From NCBI RefSeq assembly GCF_014197035.1, contig NZ_JACIEU010000004.1, positions 235,067 to 299,066 of the forward strand: DNA of 64,000 nt, given 5' to 3'. Numbering within the stretch: position 1 is the first letter of the stretch; each line of letters begins with the position of its first letter. Shown here piece by piece: positions 8,718 through 17,614 of this stretch. The stretch is from Sphingobium scionense. Its GTDB lineage: Bacteria > Pseudomonadota > Alphaproteobacteria > Sphingomonadales > Sphingomonadaceae. Below the pieces are notes generated by a model. That model worked only from the letters and a program-made list of their open reading frames with translations, ran no database searches and was not told the DNA's origin. A program made the position numbers and the translations under genes.

Positions 8718-9947
8718 TCAATTCCGCTCGCGTCCCAGATTGGGCAGGAAGGCGGTGAGCAGGCCGATCGCCGGCAGGAAGGCGCAGACGCGGAACACCG
8801 TCTCTATGCTGCTATGGTCGGCCAGCCAGCCCAACCCGGCCGCGCCCAGCCCGCCCATGCCGAAGGAAAAGCCAAAGAACAGGCCCGAGATCATGCCGAC
8901 CTTGCCGGGCACCAGTTCCTGCGCGAAGACGACGATCGCGGGGAAGGCGGAGGCAAGGATCAGGCCGATGATGACGGTCAGCGGCCCGCTCCAGAACAGC
9001 CCGGCATAGGGCAGCGCCAGCGTGAAGGGCAGCGCCCCCAGGATCGAGAACCAGATCACATATTTGCGCCCGAACCGGTCGCCCAGCGGCCCGCCCGCGA
9101 CCGTGCCGACCGCCACCGCCGCCAGGAAGGCGAACAGATGGAGCTGCGCATTCTGCACCGACAGGTCGAACCGCTGGATCAGGTAGAAGGTGTAATAGCT
9201 GGTCAGGCTGGCGAGATAGACATATTTGGAGAAGATCAGTGCCAGCAGGATCGCGATGCCCCGCGCCGCATGGCCGCGCGGCAGTTCGATGTGCAACGCG
9301 CCGGCGCCACCGACCTGCAACCGGCTGAGGCCATGATGGCGATACCAGTTGGCGACATTCCACAGCACCGCACCCGACAGCAGCGCCAGCAGCGCGAAGA
9401 AGGCCAGGCTCGACTGGCCCCAGCGCACCACCACCAGCGCCGCCGCCAGCGGTCCCAGCGCCTGCCCCGCATTGCCGCCGACCTGGAACAGCGACTGAGC
9501 GAGGCCATGACGGCCGCCCGCCGCCATCCGCGCCACGCGCGAGGATTCGGGATGGAAGACCGAGGAGCCGACGCCCAGCAGCGCGGCGCCGACCAGCACC
9601 AGCCCATAGCTGTGCGCGATCGACAGCACGGTCAGACCCGCCAGCGAGAAGAGCGTGCCGCCCGGCAGCGCCATCGGCGTCGGTCGCTTGTCGGCATAAA
9701 GGCCGATCATCGGCTGCAGGATCGACGCGGTAATCTGATAGACCAGGGTCACCATGCCGATCTGGCCAAAGCTCAGATGTAGCTCGCTCTTGAGGCCCGG
9801 ATAGATGGCGGGAAGCAGCGACTGCATCATGTCGTTGAGCAGATGACAGAAGCTGATCGCCACGATCACGCCGAACGCCGTGCCGCCCGCTGCCGCTTGT
9901 GCGCCCGTCTTGTCTATCCCAACCCTGTCTATCCGCGTCTCTTTCAT
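8718..9947 (-). CDS. MFS transporter, fosmidomycin-resistance (Fsr) type
   Basis: Twelve-helix major facilitator efflux protein of the Fsr group. It contains the early SFCHLLNDMMQSLLPAIYP segment, the loop-2/3 motif GLYADKRPTP, GVGSSVFHPESSRVARMAAGG, which is diagnostic of Fsr homologues, and GDRFGRKYV in the second half. A longer frame begins at 10037, but the ATG at 9947 (MKETRIDRVG) has a clear AAAGGAAC ribosome site and starts about 20 residues before the first helix region, giving 409 residues. It diverges from an AraC regulator, which probably controls it. Confidence 0.88.
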   Translation of the reverse strand: MKETRIDRVGIDKTGAQAAAGGTAFGVIVAISFCHLLNDMMQSLLPAIYPGLKSELHLSFGQIGMVTLVYQITASILQPMIGLYADKRPTPMALPGGTLFSLAGLTVLSIAHSYGLVLVGAALLGVGSSVFHPESSRVARMAAGGRHGLAQSLFQVGGNAGQALGPLAAALVVVRWGQSSLAFFALLALLSGAVLWNVANWYRHHGLSRLQVGGAGALHIELPRGHAARGIAILLALIFSKYVYLASLTSYYTFYLIQRFDLSVQNAQLHLFAFLAAVAVGTVAGGPLGDRFGRKYVIWFSILGALPFTLALPYAGLFWSGPLTVIIGLILASAFPAIVVFAQELVPGKVGMISGLFFGFSFGMGGLGAAGLGWLADHSSIETVFRVCAFLPAIGLLTAFLPNLGRERN

Positions 9948-10039
9948 TGTCCGTTCCTTTCTGAGGCCGGACCGATTAGCGCTTCCCTTGCCGTCCCGCT
10001 TCCGCATATGGGTCATTCTCTTTTGCGATCGGGACAATC

Positions 10040-10804
10040 ATGAACCAGCGACACCCCGACGATCATGAGCATGTGCCCCGGCCGGTGGTCGGCATCGGCA
10101 ATGATTATCCGCCCTCCTTCGAACTCGCCGAGCATCAGCATCGGCGCGGGCAGTTGCTCTATGCGGCGTCCGGCGTGGTGGCGGTCAGCACGCCGCAGGG
10201 CGCCTGGGTCGCGCCGCCCGAACGGGCCGTCTGGATTCCGGGCGGCACGCCCCATGCGGTGCGGATGGTCGGCGCGGTGCAGACGCGCAGCGTGCTGGTC
10301 GACCAGGCCGTCTATCCCGGCCTTGCCCGGTCTTGTCGGGTGCTCGGCGTGTCACCACTGCTGCGCCAGTTGCTGGTGGAGGCCGCCCATGTTCCGATCG
10401 AATATGAGGAAGCGGCGCGCGATGGCCTGGTCATGCGACTGCTGGTGGCGGAGATCGAGCGGTCGCCGCTGATCCCGCTCGCCGTGCCCTTCCCGCGCCA
10501 TGCCGCGCTTGCGGCACGCTGCCACGCCTTTGTCGAACGCCCCGATGCGCATGTGACGATCGACCAATGGGCCGACGCGCTGGCGATGAACCGGCGCCGC
10601 TTCACCCGGTTGTTCCGGCAGGAAACGGGGATGAGCTTCGCGCAGTGGCGACAACAGGCTTGCCTGTCGGCGGCCCTGCCCCGACTGGCAAGCGGCGAGC
10701 CGATCACGACCATCGCGCTGGACCTGGGCTATGACGGGCCGGCCAATTTCTCGACCATGTTCAAGCGCGCACTGGGAGTCTCCCCCAGCCGCTACCGGCC
10801 CTAA
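10040..10804 (+). CDS. AraC-family transcriptional regulator with cupin sensor
   Basis: 254-residue regulator. The N-terminal part (about residues 20-110) looks like an AraC-binding cupin (HQHRRGQLLYAASG, VAPPERAVWIPGGTPHAV). The C-terminal 100 residues hold two helix-turn-helix units, with TIDQWADALAMNRRRFTRLF and ITTIALDLGYDGPANFSTMF ending in the AraC signature GVSPSRYR. It is divergent from the Fsr-type MFS gene with a 92-bp intergenic region, the usual layout for a local efflux regulator. The effector is unknown. Confidence 0.92.
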   Translation: MNQRHPDDHEHVPRPVVGIGNDYPPSFELAEHQHRRGQLLYAASGVVAVSTPQGAWVAPPERAVWIPGGTPHAVRMVGAVQTRSVLVDQAVYPGLARSCRVLGVSPLLRQLLVEAAHVPIEYEEAARDGLVMRLLVAEIERSPLIPLAVPFPRHAALAARCHAFVERPDAHVTIDQWADALAMNRRRFTRLFRQETGMSFAQWRQQACLSAALPRLASGEPITTIALDLGYDGPANFSTMFKRALGVSPSRYRP

Positions 10805-10808
10805 AAGA

Positions 10809-10961
10809 TCAGGCGGATTTGGCGCGATAGCCGATCAGAAGGCCGAAACAGAACGTCGCCAGCAGCGCCAACTGGACCCGACCATGCGGGTCGTCATAGC
10901 CGACAATCTGCTGCCCCCAGGCAAAAAGTCCCACAAACATCGCCAGTGCCAGACCGGACAT
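10809..10961 (-). CDS. small two-helix membrane protein, 50 aa
   Basis: A 50-residue frame starting MSGLALAMFVGLFAWGQQ and ending LLIGYRAKSA. Two hydrophobic segments flank a polar turn (GYDDPHGRVQ), so a small hairpin-type inner-membrane protein is likely. A GGGGATATGGGGC purine-rich stretch lies upstream of the ATG. The frame is open only as far back as a TAA near 10990. It sits between the AraC gene and purS, convergent with AraC. The function is unknown. Confidence 0.55.
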   Translation of the reverse strand: MSGLALAMFVGLFAWGQQIVGYDDPHGRVQLALLATFCFGLLIGYRAKSA

Positions 10962-11115
10962 GCCCCATATCCCCGCAAAAACTCCATCGTCACATTACCC
11001 TCCGCTTTCCTAAGAAAGTCATAACCTCTTGCCTGCGCGCCGCGCCGCGCCTAGGGGGAGCGGCAAAGTTCATCCCCCCGCATCGGCGGGCGGCATGCCA
11101 AGGAGTTTGCACCTC

Positions 11116-11349
11116 ATGAAAGCCCGCATCTTCGTCACTCTCAAGGGCGGCGTCCTCGATCCGCAGGGCCGTGCGATCCATCACGCGCTCGAAGGCCTGG
11201 GCTTTGGCGGCGTCAACGACGTGCGCGCCGGCAAGCTCATCGAGTTGGACCTGGCCGACGGCACCAGCGACGAGGATATCGACGCCATGTGCCGCAAGCT
11301 GCTGGCCAACACGGTGATCGAAAACTACCGCATCGAAAAGGCGGCCTGA
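11116..11349 (+). CDS. purS: phosphoribosylformylglycinamidine synthase subunit PurS
   Basis: Small bridging subunit of the three-part FGAM synthase (PurS-PurQ-PurL) that converts FGAR to FGAM using glutamine. 77 residues, MKARIFVTLKGGVLDPQGRA, with the conserved IHHALEGLGF and the C-terminal ANTVIENYRIE. The ATG at 11116 was chosen because AAGGAG lies upstream and the protein then matches the family's usual length. purQ follows after three bases, so the two are co-translated. Confidence 0.96.
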   Translation: MKARIFVTLKGGVLDPQGRAIHHALEGLGFGGVNDVRAGKLIELDLADGTSDEDIDAMCRKLLANTVIENYRIEKAA

Positions 11350-11352
11350 GCC

Positions 11353-12027
11353 ATGAAGAGCGCCGTCATCGTCTTTCCGGGCAGCAATTGCGACCGCGAC
11401 CTGGCGGTGGCGTTCGAGGCTGCGACCGGTTCCAAGCCCGCCATGGTATGGCATCGCGATACCGAACTGCCCGACGACATCGACCTGATCGGCGTGCCCG
11501 GCGGCTTTTCCTATGGCGACTATCTGCGCTCCGGCGCGATGGCCGCCCGCTCGCCGGTGATGCAGGCCGTCGCCCGCGCCGCCGATCGGGGCGCCTTCGT
11601 CCTGGGTATCTGCAACGGCTTCCAGGTGCTGACCGAAAGCGGTCTGCTGCCCGGCGCGCTGCTGCGCAACGCCGGCGGCCATTTCGTCTGCCGCGACGTC
11701 GCCCTGACCGTCGAGAACGCCCAGAGCGCCTTCACCAGCCGCTATGCCGCTGGCGAAGCGATCCGCTTCCCCGTAGCCCATCATGACGGCAATTATTTCG
11801 CCGACGACGCCACGCTCGATCGCCTGGAAGGCGAAGGCCGCGTCGCGCTGCGCTATGCCGAAAGCGTCAATGGCTCGGCCCGCGCCATCGCCGGCGTCCT
11901 CAATGAAGCCGGCAATGTGCTGGGCATGATGCCGCACCCCGAGCGCGTGATCGAGCCCGCCCATGGCAGCACTGACGGCCAGCGCCTGTTCGCCGGCCTT
12001 GTCGAAGGCCTGCTCGCCCGCGCCTGA
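11353..12027 (+). CDS. purQ: phosphoribosylformylglycinamidine synthase subunit PurQ (glutaminase)
   Basis: Class I glutamine amidotransferase subunit that supplies ammonia to PurL. 224 residues. [20 protein letters not shown] is the PurQ opening. The nucleophile elbow [11 protein letters not shown] carries the catalytic Cys, and the C-terminal MMPHPERV carries the catalytic His and Glu. It is immediately downstream of purS and closed by a strong terminator. purL is not in this window, so it is encoded elsewhere. Confidence 0.97.
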   Translation: MKSAVIVFPGSNCDRDLAVAFEAATGSKPAMVWHRDTELPDDIDLIGVPGGFSYGDYLRSGAMAARSPVMQAVARAADRGAFVLGICNGFQVLTESGLLPGALLRNAGGHFVCRDVALTVENAQSAFTSRYAAGEAIRFPVAHHDGNYFADDATLDRLEGEGRVALRYAESVNGSARAIAGVLNEAGNVLGMMPHPERVIEPAHGSTDGQRLFAGLVEGLLARA

Positions 12028-12047
12028 TCGGACTGAGAATAGAGATG

Positions 12048-12086
12048 AAAAGGCCCGCCACGCATCCGCGCAGCGGGCCTTTTTTG
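12048..12086 (+). terminator. rho-independent terminator after purSQ
   Basis: AAAAGGCCCGC (12048-12058) pairs with GCGGGCCTTTT (12073-12083), followed by further Ts. A GC-rich stem with an A-tract before it and a T-tract after it. Confidence 0.88.
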
Positions 12087-12171
12087 TCCGGTTGCAGCGA
12101 CACCGATCAGCGCCTGCTTGCATCATTCCCCCTTTGTTCTACACCGGACCGACAGCGTTGAAGGGGGATAA

Positions 12172-12693
12172 ATGGCCAGAAGGTCTCACGCATTTGTAGC
12201 GGCTCTGCTGCTCATTCCAGCCACCACCCAAGCGGCAGAACCAGGCACGGTCGCCATCCCCAAGGCGGTTCTCGCGCTCGAAGGCTGCTGGCTGGGCCGC
12301 GGCAGCGTGATGGGCAAGCCGGTAACTCTGACCATCCGTGCCCAGCCCGTGGCGCTCGATGCGATGCTCGCCCTCGACGTTGAAAGCAGCGCCCTGGCTG
12401 ATGCCAACGATCGCTATGCCGCCCATCTGATCTTCGGCGGCACCGACAAGCCCCATCCGATTACAGGCTTCTGGGCGGACAGTTTCGGCGGCGCCTTCAC
12501 CGCCGTGGGTGAAGGTGAAAGCCGGCCCGACGGTTTCGACATCGGCTATGCCTATCCCGATGCGACCTTCGTCAATCGATGGCGCATCGACGGCGCGCAA
12601 CTGACATGGGAGATCGTCGCACGGGACGGGGCGAACGCCGAAAAAGCGTTCGCCAGCTACACCTTGCGCAGGACGACATGCACGCCGGCCTAA
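12172..12693 (+). CDS. secreted hypothetical protein, 173 aa
   Basis: Begins MARRSHAFVAALLLIPATTQA, a Sec signal peptide with probable cleavage after TQAAE or TQA. The mature part opens with a globular segment (LEGCWLGRGSVMGKPVTLTI) and continues with DNA-free, mixed beta-type sequence including FWADSFGGAFTAVGEG. It resembles small periplasmic lipocalin-like or DUF1579-like proteins, but no family can be named with confidence. It has its own position between two hairpins and no close operon partner. Confidence 0.7.
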   Translation: MARRSHAFVAALLLIPATTQAAEPGTVAIPKAVLALEGCWLGRGSVMGKPVTLTIRAQPVALDAMLALDVESSALADANDRYAAHLIFGGTDKPHPITGFWADSFGGAFTAVGEGESRPDGFDIGYAYPDATFVNRWRIDGAQLTWEIVARDGANAEKAFASYTLRRTTCTPA

Positions 12694-12732
12694 AGCGCAC
12701 TAATCGGCCATCGGGGCCTAGGATATCGGAGT

Positions 12733-12794
12733 AGAGCCTGATTCACGTCATCGGCGGACGCGCAAAGCGCCTCCACCTCAAACGATCAGGCTCT
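12733..12794. repeat. 10-bp perfect inverted repeat between convergent genes
   Basis: AGAGCCTGAT at 12733-12742 pairs with ATCAGGCTCT at 12785-12794. The 42-base interval contains its own GGCGGACGCG/GCGCCTCC pairing. It lies between the secreted-protein gene and the stop of the polysaccharide kinase, so it could terminate both. There is no clear T-run. Confidence 0.5.
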
Positions 12795-14952
12795 AACCGC
12801 CCCGGTGATAGTCATACTCGTAGGCCCGGCCATGCGCCTTGGTCAGCACCGCACCGACGATCGAACCGCCAGCCCGGCGCAGCCGCTCCACGGCGACGCG
12901 CAGGCCGCCATGATGGTTGCGGCCCCATTCGACCACCAGCAACGTGACCTGCACCTTGGCTGCGAGCAGTTGCGCGTCGGACATGCCCAGGATCGGCGGC
13001 GCGTCGATCAGCACCGTGTCATAGCGGTCGCGCACCGCGCCCAGCAGCGCGTCGAGCGCCGGGGTCGAAAGCAGTTCCGCCGGATTGGGCGGAACCGCAC
13101 CACAGGGCAGCAGCGACACGCCGGCAACACCGCTGTCGACGATCAGATCCTCGGCCTTCGCCTGGCCGGTCAGCACCTCGCTGATGCCGCGTGTGGCGTT
13201 CACCCGGAACAGGCTGTGCTGCACCGGTCGCCGCATGTCGGCGTCGATCACCAGCACCTTCTTGTCCAGTTGGGCCAAGGCTCGGGCGAGCGCATTGACG
13301 GTCAGCGACTTGCCTTCCTCCTCCTGCGCGCTGGTGACGAGGATGGAGCGCGGCAGCCCGGCCACCGACGCCAGTTGCAGCGATTGCGCAATCGGCACGA
13401 AGATGTCGGGTGCAGCCGGCTGATCGCCGGTCGCCAGCACGGCCCCCAACAAGGGCAGGTTGACCCGTTCCGCCAGGGTGTCGGCGGAAGTTACGGCATC
13501 GTCGAACATGTGTCGTGCCGCGATCAGCAGGAGGCCGAGGAATATGCCCCCCAGAGACGCGAGCAGCATGACGCGGCCGGCATGGGGGGCGAAGGGCGTA
13601 GTCGGCACCGCAGCCCGATCGAGCGGCTGGATGCGGCCGGCCTGGAAACCGGCCTGCGACGCCATGTCGCGATAGCGCTGCAACAGGCTATCGTGGAGCA
13701 GTCGATAGGTTTCGACCGACCGGCCCATCATGCTAACCTGCATGTCGCGCCCGCGCTCGACCCGCGCATCCCCCTCCAGGGCAGCGATTTCCGACGCGAT
13801 CTGCTTCTCGCCATGGGCCGCCACTTCATATTCCTGGCGCAGCGACGCCCGGATCGTGTTGGCCATGGCCTGGGCCTGATCGTCCAGTGCCGCGAGGCGC
13901 GCGCGCGCCTCGCGCATTTCGGGATGCGCATCCTTGCGGAACTGCCGTTCCTCGACCAGCGCGGCGCGCGCCTGCGCCCGCTCCGCCATCAGTTGTTGCA
14001 TGGCGCCATTGCCCAGCACTTCGGGCAGCGTCTCGGCGCTCGCCGCCTTTGCGCTTTCCCAGCGCTTCTGCGCGGCGATGCGGTCGGCCACCGCCTGGGC
14101 GCGGAACGCGTTGAGCTGCGCCAGACGCGCCGCGGTCGATCCTTCCGGCACAGGCGCGGCGTCGGGCTTCGCAGCCCTGTCGTCGGCCTTCTTACCGTCG
14201 TTCTTCTTGTCTTCGTCCGTCGCCGCCTCGACAGGCACTGCGCCGGTGCGCGAGGCATAGACCGCCAGATCGCGTTCGGCCCGTTCCAGATCCTTGCGCG
14301 CGCCATCCAGCTCGCCCAGCAGGAAACGACGTGCCTGCACGCCGGATTCGAAGCCACGCTTCAGGTCCGCGCGGATCAGGCTGTCGGCATAGCTGTTCGC
14401 CACCCGCGCGGACAAAGCCGGATCGGCGCTGACGAAGCTGATGCGCAACACGCGCGACTTGCCCGGCAATTCGACCTGCAGATTATCGCGCAGCAGCTTG
14501 ATGACCTGCTCATGCTCGACCTGGCGCTGGGTCAGGCTGCCCTGCCCCTGCGCCGGCCGGCGCGCATCCATACCCTGGAAGAAGACCGGACTGCCGACCA
14601 GCGCCAGATCGCGCGCGACATCTTCGGCCAGGGCGCGACTGCGCAGCACTTCCAGCTCGGTCTGCATCATGCTTTCGGTATCGGCGGCGCTGACCGGATT
14701 CTGCATCGCCCCTGCCCCGGCGGCACCGGCCGGCACATCCTCCACCTCGACCGAGGCGGTCGCGCGATAATCGGGGGTCGACAGCAGGATATAGATAGCA
14801 CCGGCCAGCACGCACAGCGCCATCGTGACGAACAGGATGACCCGGTGCCGCCGCACCACGGTCCATGTGCCGCGCGCGCTCTCTACGAAGCGGGTCGTGC
14901 GATCCTCCTCCCCGGCATCACGCTGCTCCAGTTCGATGATCCGGGACACCAT
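12793..14952 (-). CDS. polysaccharide co-polymerase / BY-type tyrosine autokinase (Wzc/ExoP-like)
   Basis: Inner-membrane protein that controls exopolysaccharide chain length and export. The N-terminus has a Wzz domain with a first helix (VILFVTMALCVLAGAIYILL, residues 40-60) and a long periplasmic coiled-coil-rich region. A second helix (RVMLLASLGGIFLGLLLIA) follows at about residue 475. The cytoplasmic kinase shows Walker A-like SAQEEEGKSLTVNA, Walker A' VIDADMRRP, Walker B VLIDAPP, and the C-terminal tyrosine cluster YEYDY that such kinases autophosphorylate. The ATG at 14952 overlaps the upstream export gene's stop (TGATG), so the two are coupled. Confidence 0.92.
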   Translation of the reverse strand: MVSRIIELEQRDAGEEDRTTRFVESARGTWTVVRRHRVILFVTMALCVLAGAIYILLSTPDYRATASVEVEDVPAGAAGAGAMQNPVSAADTESMMQTELEVLRSRALAEDVARDLALVGSPVFFQGMDARRPAQGQGSLTQRQVEHEQVIKLLRDNLQVELPGKSRVLRISFVSADPALSARVANSYADSLIRADLKRGFESGVQARRFLLGELDGARKDLERAERDLAVYASRTGAVPVEAATDEDKKNDGKKADDRAAKPDAAPVPEGSTAARLAQLNAFRAQAVADRIAAQKRWESAKAASAETLPEVLGNGAMQQLMAERAQARAALVEERQFRKDAHPEMREARARLAALDDQAQAMANTIRASLRQEYEVAAHGEKQIASEIAALEGDARVERGRDMQVSMMGRSVETYRLLHDSLLQRYRDMASQAGFQAGRIQPLDRAAVPTTPFAPHAGRVMLLASLGGIFLGLLLIAARHMFDDAVTSADTLAERVNLPLLGAVLATGDQPAAPDIFVPIAQSLQLASVAGLPRSILVTSAQEEEGKSLTVNALARALAQLDKKVLVIDADMRRPVQHSLFRVNATRGISEVLTGQAKAEDLIVDSGVAGVSLLPCGAVPPNPAELLSTPALDALLGAVRDRYDTVLIDAPPILGMSDAQLLAAKVQVTLLVVEWGRNHHGGLRVAVERLRRAGGSIVGAVLTKAHGRAYEYDYHRGG

Positions 14953-15674
14953 CAATTGCCTCCGTCTATGGCGATGAAGCCGGTCGCGACGGCAGGAATG
15001 GCGATCAGCGCGCCGCCAAGGATCGCCTTGGCCCGCGAAAGCCCGACGATCACCAGATCACCGGGAAGAATTTCAGGATCGGGCGCTTCGCCCTTGCGAA
15101 TGGCGCCCAGGTCGAAGGTCGCGGCCTGACGCTGCCCCTCGACGGTGCGTACCACCACCACCTGCCCCAGGCTCGCCAGTCGGGTCGGGCCATGGGCCAG
15201 CGCCACCGCCTGGATGAGGCCGATCCGCCCCTCGACCGGGAACAGGCCGGGCTCGCGCACCTCGCCATCGACGGTGATGCGGCGGCCGACCGCCTGTTTC
15301 ACGAACACCGTGACCTGCGGCGACACCAGATAACGCTCGCCCAGCCGGCCGGCGATCACGTCCGACGCCTCGCCCGCCGTCAGCCCGCCAATCGACACAT
15401 CGCCGACCAGCGGCATGCGGACCATGCCGGCCGCACTGACCCGCGCATCCTCCAGCGACAGGTCGGGCTCATGATAGACCTGGATGCGCAGCACATCGTC
15501 GGGACTGATGACATAGTCGCGGCCCACTGCGGCGGGCGCAGGCATCAGCGCATAGGCGGCCTCGCCGCGCGGGGCATCCTCGACGGTCGCGCAGCCAGCC
15601 AGCAGAATTGCCGCCGCCAGCACGGCGCCGCCCTTCATCCCGTTGCTGTATCGCCCCACATTCTGGCGCTTCAT
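14952..15674 (-). CDS. polysaccharide export outer-membrane lipoprotein (Wza-like)
   Basis: Outer-membrane channel subunit for exopolysaccharide. The N-terminal lipoprotein signal ends in the lipobox LLAGC. It is followed by the Poly_export domain (YVISPDDVLRIQVYHEPDLS) and a single SLBB region (ITVDGEVREPGLFPVEG). The ATG at 15674 is one of several close in-frame starts (15680 and further upstream). The downstream autokinase overlaps by one base, a standard Wza-Wzc pairing. The final hydrophobic segment (ILGGALIAIPAVATGFIAI) is unusual and may be a C-terminal membrane helix. Confidence 0.9.
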   Translation of the reverse strand: MKRQNVGRYSNGMKGGAVLAAAILLAGCATVEDAPRGEAAYALMPAPAAVGRDYVISPDDVLRIQVYHEPDLSLEDARVSAAGMVRMPLVGDVSIGGLTAGEASDVIAGRLGERYLVSPQVTVFVKQAVGRRITVDGEVREPGLFPVEGRIGLIQAVALAHGPTRLASLGQVVVVRTVEGQRQAATFDLGAIRKGEAPDPEILPGDLVIVGLSRAKAILGGALIAIPAVATGFIAIDGGN

Positions 15675-15797
15675 GCGCATCAACACCCCATCACGAACCG
15701 GGTGCGGCCCGCAAAAGGGCCGCTCGGCTCGGGGGTTAGCGGCGCGGCACCCTCATGGCAACCGCGTGGGGGGCAGGACGAACCGGCCGGCCGACGA

Positions 15798-17093
15798 TCA
15801 GACCGCGATACGCTGCGCAGCCGGCTCGGGCTGGCGGCGCGGCTGGTCGGGCCAGATGCCGCGCGTGTCATAGACGGCCTTGCCGGCGCGTTCGTCGACG
15901 GGAACGGATTTGAACATGTCATGATCGACAAGAATGATGAACACGCCGCATTGTTCCAGAGCCGTATCGAGATCGATCAGTTCAGCGCCGGTGCCGGCAA
16001 ATTCCATCGGCAGATCCTGCGCATAGGGTTCGACCAGCTTGACCCGCTTGCCGTAGCGGCGGGCGAGGCGACTGGCGACCTTGACCGCCGGGCTTTCGCG
16101 GAAATCGTCGATGTTCGGCTTGAAGGCGAGGCCGAGGCAGGCGACGTCCTCACCGGCAAAGGCGTCGATCATGTCCGACGATTTGGCCACGACATAATCG
16201 GTCTTGCCGTCGTTCACCTCGCGCGCGGTGCGGATGATACGGGCATTTTCCGGGTCGCCATGGACGATGAACCAGGGATCGACGGCGATGCAATGGCCGC
16301 CGACGCCGGGACCGGGTTGCAGGATGTTGACGCGGGGATGACGGTTGGCAAGGCGGATCACCTCCCACACGTCGATGTCCATCCGGTCGGCGATCACCGA
16401 CAATTCATTGGCAAAGGCGATGTTGACGTCGCGGAAGCTGTTTTCGACCAGCTTCACCATCTCGGCCGCGCGCGCGGTGGTGGTGATACAGGCGCCGCGC
16501 ACGAACTGGCGATAGAAGCCCAGTGCCTTGCGCGCGCAACGGGGCGTGATGCCGCCGATGCAGCGGTCATTGTCGATCAGTTCGACCAGGATGCGGCCAG
16601 GCAGCACCCGCTCGGGGCAATAGGCGATAGCAATGTCGCCAGCCACGCCGGGCGCCGGCATCTTGAGGTCCGGGCGCAGTTCGGCGATCAGGTCACGCAT
16701 CGCCTCGGTCGTGCCGACCGGCGAGGTGGATTCCAGTATCACCGTATCGCCGTTTTTCAGCACCGGCGCGATGGTCCGCGCCGCCTGCAACACATAGGAG
16801 ATGTCGGGCGCGCGGTCCTCGGCCACCGGGGTCGGCACGGCGATGATGAAGACGTCGCTGGCCTCGACGCTCAATGAAGCCCTCAGATTGCCGCGCGACA
16901 CCACGCCCTGCACCAGGCCGTCCAGATCGACTTCCTCGATATGGACCCGGCCCGAATTGACCGTTTCGACCACATGGGCGCTGACGTCGACGCCGACGAC
17001 CTGTGCCCCGCCGCGCGCGATCAGCGCCGCAGTCGGCAGGCCGATATAGCCCAGACCAATGACGGAAACCTTCTGCTTGCTGTCGACGGGCAT
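15798..17093 (-). CDS. wecC: UDP-N-acetyl-D-mannosamine dehydrogenase
   Basis: Two-step NAD-dependent oxidation of UDP-ManNAc to UDP-ManNAcA, a precursor for acidic polysaccharides. Rossmann motif VIGLGYIGLPTAALIA at the N-terminus, ILESTSPVGTTE, the central dimerisation helix KLVENSFRDVNIAFANEL, and the catalytic Cys in GPGVGGHCIAVDPWF, followed by FKPNIDDFRESPA. A start at 17093 gives 431 residues, the family length; a longer frame to 17201 has no added conserved sequence. Together with wecB nearby it supplies ManNAcA for the adjacent export system. Confidence 0.92.
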   Translation of the reverse strand: MPVDSKQKVSVIGLGYIGLPTAALIARGGAQVVGVDVSAHVVETVNSGRVHIEEVDLDGLVQGVVSRGNLRASLSVEASDVFIIAVPTPVAEDRAPDISYVLQAARTIAPVLKNGDTVILESTSPVGTTEAMRDLIAELRPDLKMPAPGVAGDIAIAYCPERVLPGRILVELIDNDRCIGGITPRCARKALGFYRQFVRGACITTTARAAEMVKLVENSFRDVNIAFANELSVIADRMDIDVWEVIRLANRHPRVNILQPGPGVGGHCIAVDPWFIVHGDPENARIIRTAREVNDGKTDYVVAKSSDMIDAFAGEDVACLGLAFKPNIDDFRESPAVKVASRLARRYGKRVKLVEPYAQDLPMEFAGTGAELIDLDTALEQCGVFIILVDHDMFKSVPVDERAGKAVYDTRGIWPDQPRRQPEPAAQRIAV

Positions 17094-17207
17094 GGATCGC
17101 TGTGTCCCTGAAAGGATGAACTTCGCGCTCCTTTTGGCCGGAAATGCTGAAGATTCCGGTAACGCTCGTCGCGCGGCACCGCCGCGCGACGATGGACGCA
17201 ACGCGCC

Positions 17208-17444
17208 TTAACGATAGCGCGGCTGCGGCTGGCGCGCCATATGCATCGACGAACGAACGACTGTCGTGGTGATGATCTTGGTCTTCATCAACTGGCGAAC
17301 ACGCTCGGCGCCATCGGGATTGAGCAGCACGACGCGCGTCCCGCCAGAGGTGAGGGCCTCGATCGTGGAAATGGCGATGGCGTGACGGACGCACAGCGCC
17401 TTCACATCATCGAGCGGCGCATCAAGATTGATCGCGCGGCTCAT
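17208..17444 (-). CDS. conserved small hypothetical protein, 78 aa
   Basis: MSRAINLDAPLDDVKALCVRH opens a compact soluble protein with alternating hydrophobic pattern (AISTIEALTSGGTRVVLLN) and a basic C-terminus ending PQPRYR. No signal peptide. It sits between wecC and wecB on the same strand. Its conservation-like pattern suggests a real small protein, perhaps a regulator or chaperone, but no function is recognised. Confidence 0.65.
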   Translation of the reverse strand: MSRAINLDAPLDDVKALCVRHAIAISTIEALTSGGTRVVLLNPDGAERVRQLMKTKIITTTVVRSSMHMARQPQPRYR

Positions 17445-17614
17445 GCGCGTGACTGCATATTGGCGGATATCGGGCAGGTACAGGTCATGGAATTAACGCT
17501 CCTTGCGTAGCAAGCGGGAGCGCAATGGTCTCTCGGTCGCGACAAATGCTTGCAGGCAGATTTTGCGCGATGTCGCCGGGTAGCAGATGGGCGGCGTTGC
17601 GTCGCCGCCTTATT

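Noticed and set aside
10990..12126. Minus-strand frame opposite purS and purQ
   Set aside because: Both purine genes are full-length with catalytic residues on the plus strand; the opposing frame is antisense.
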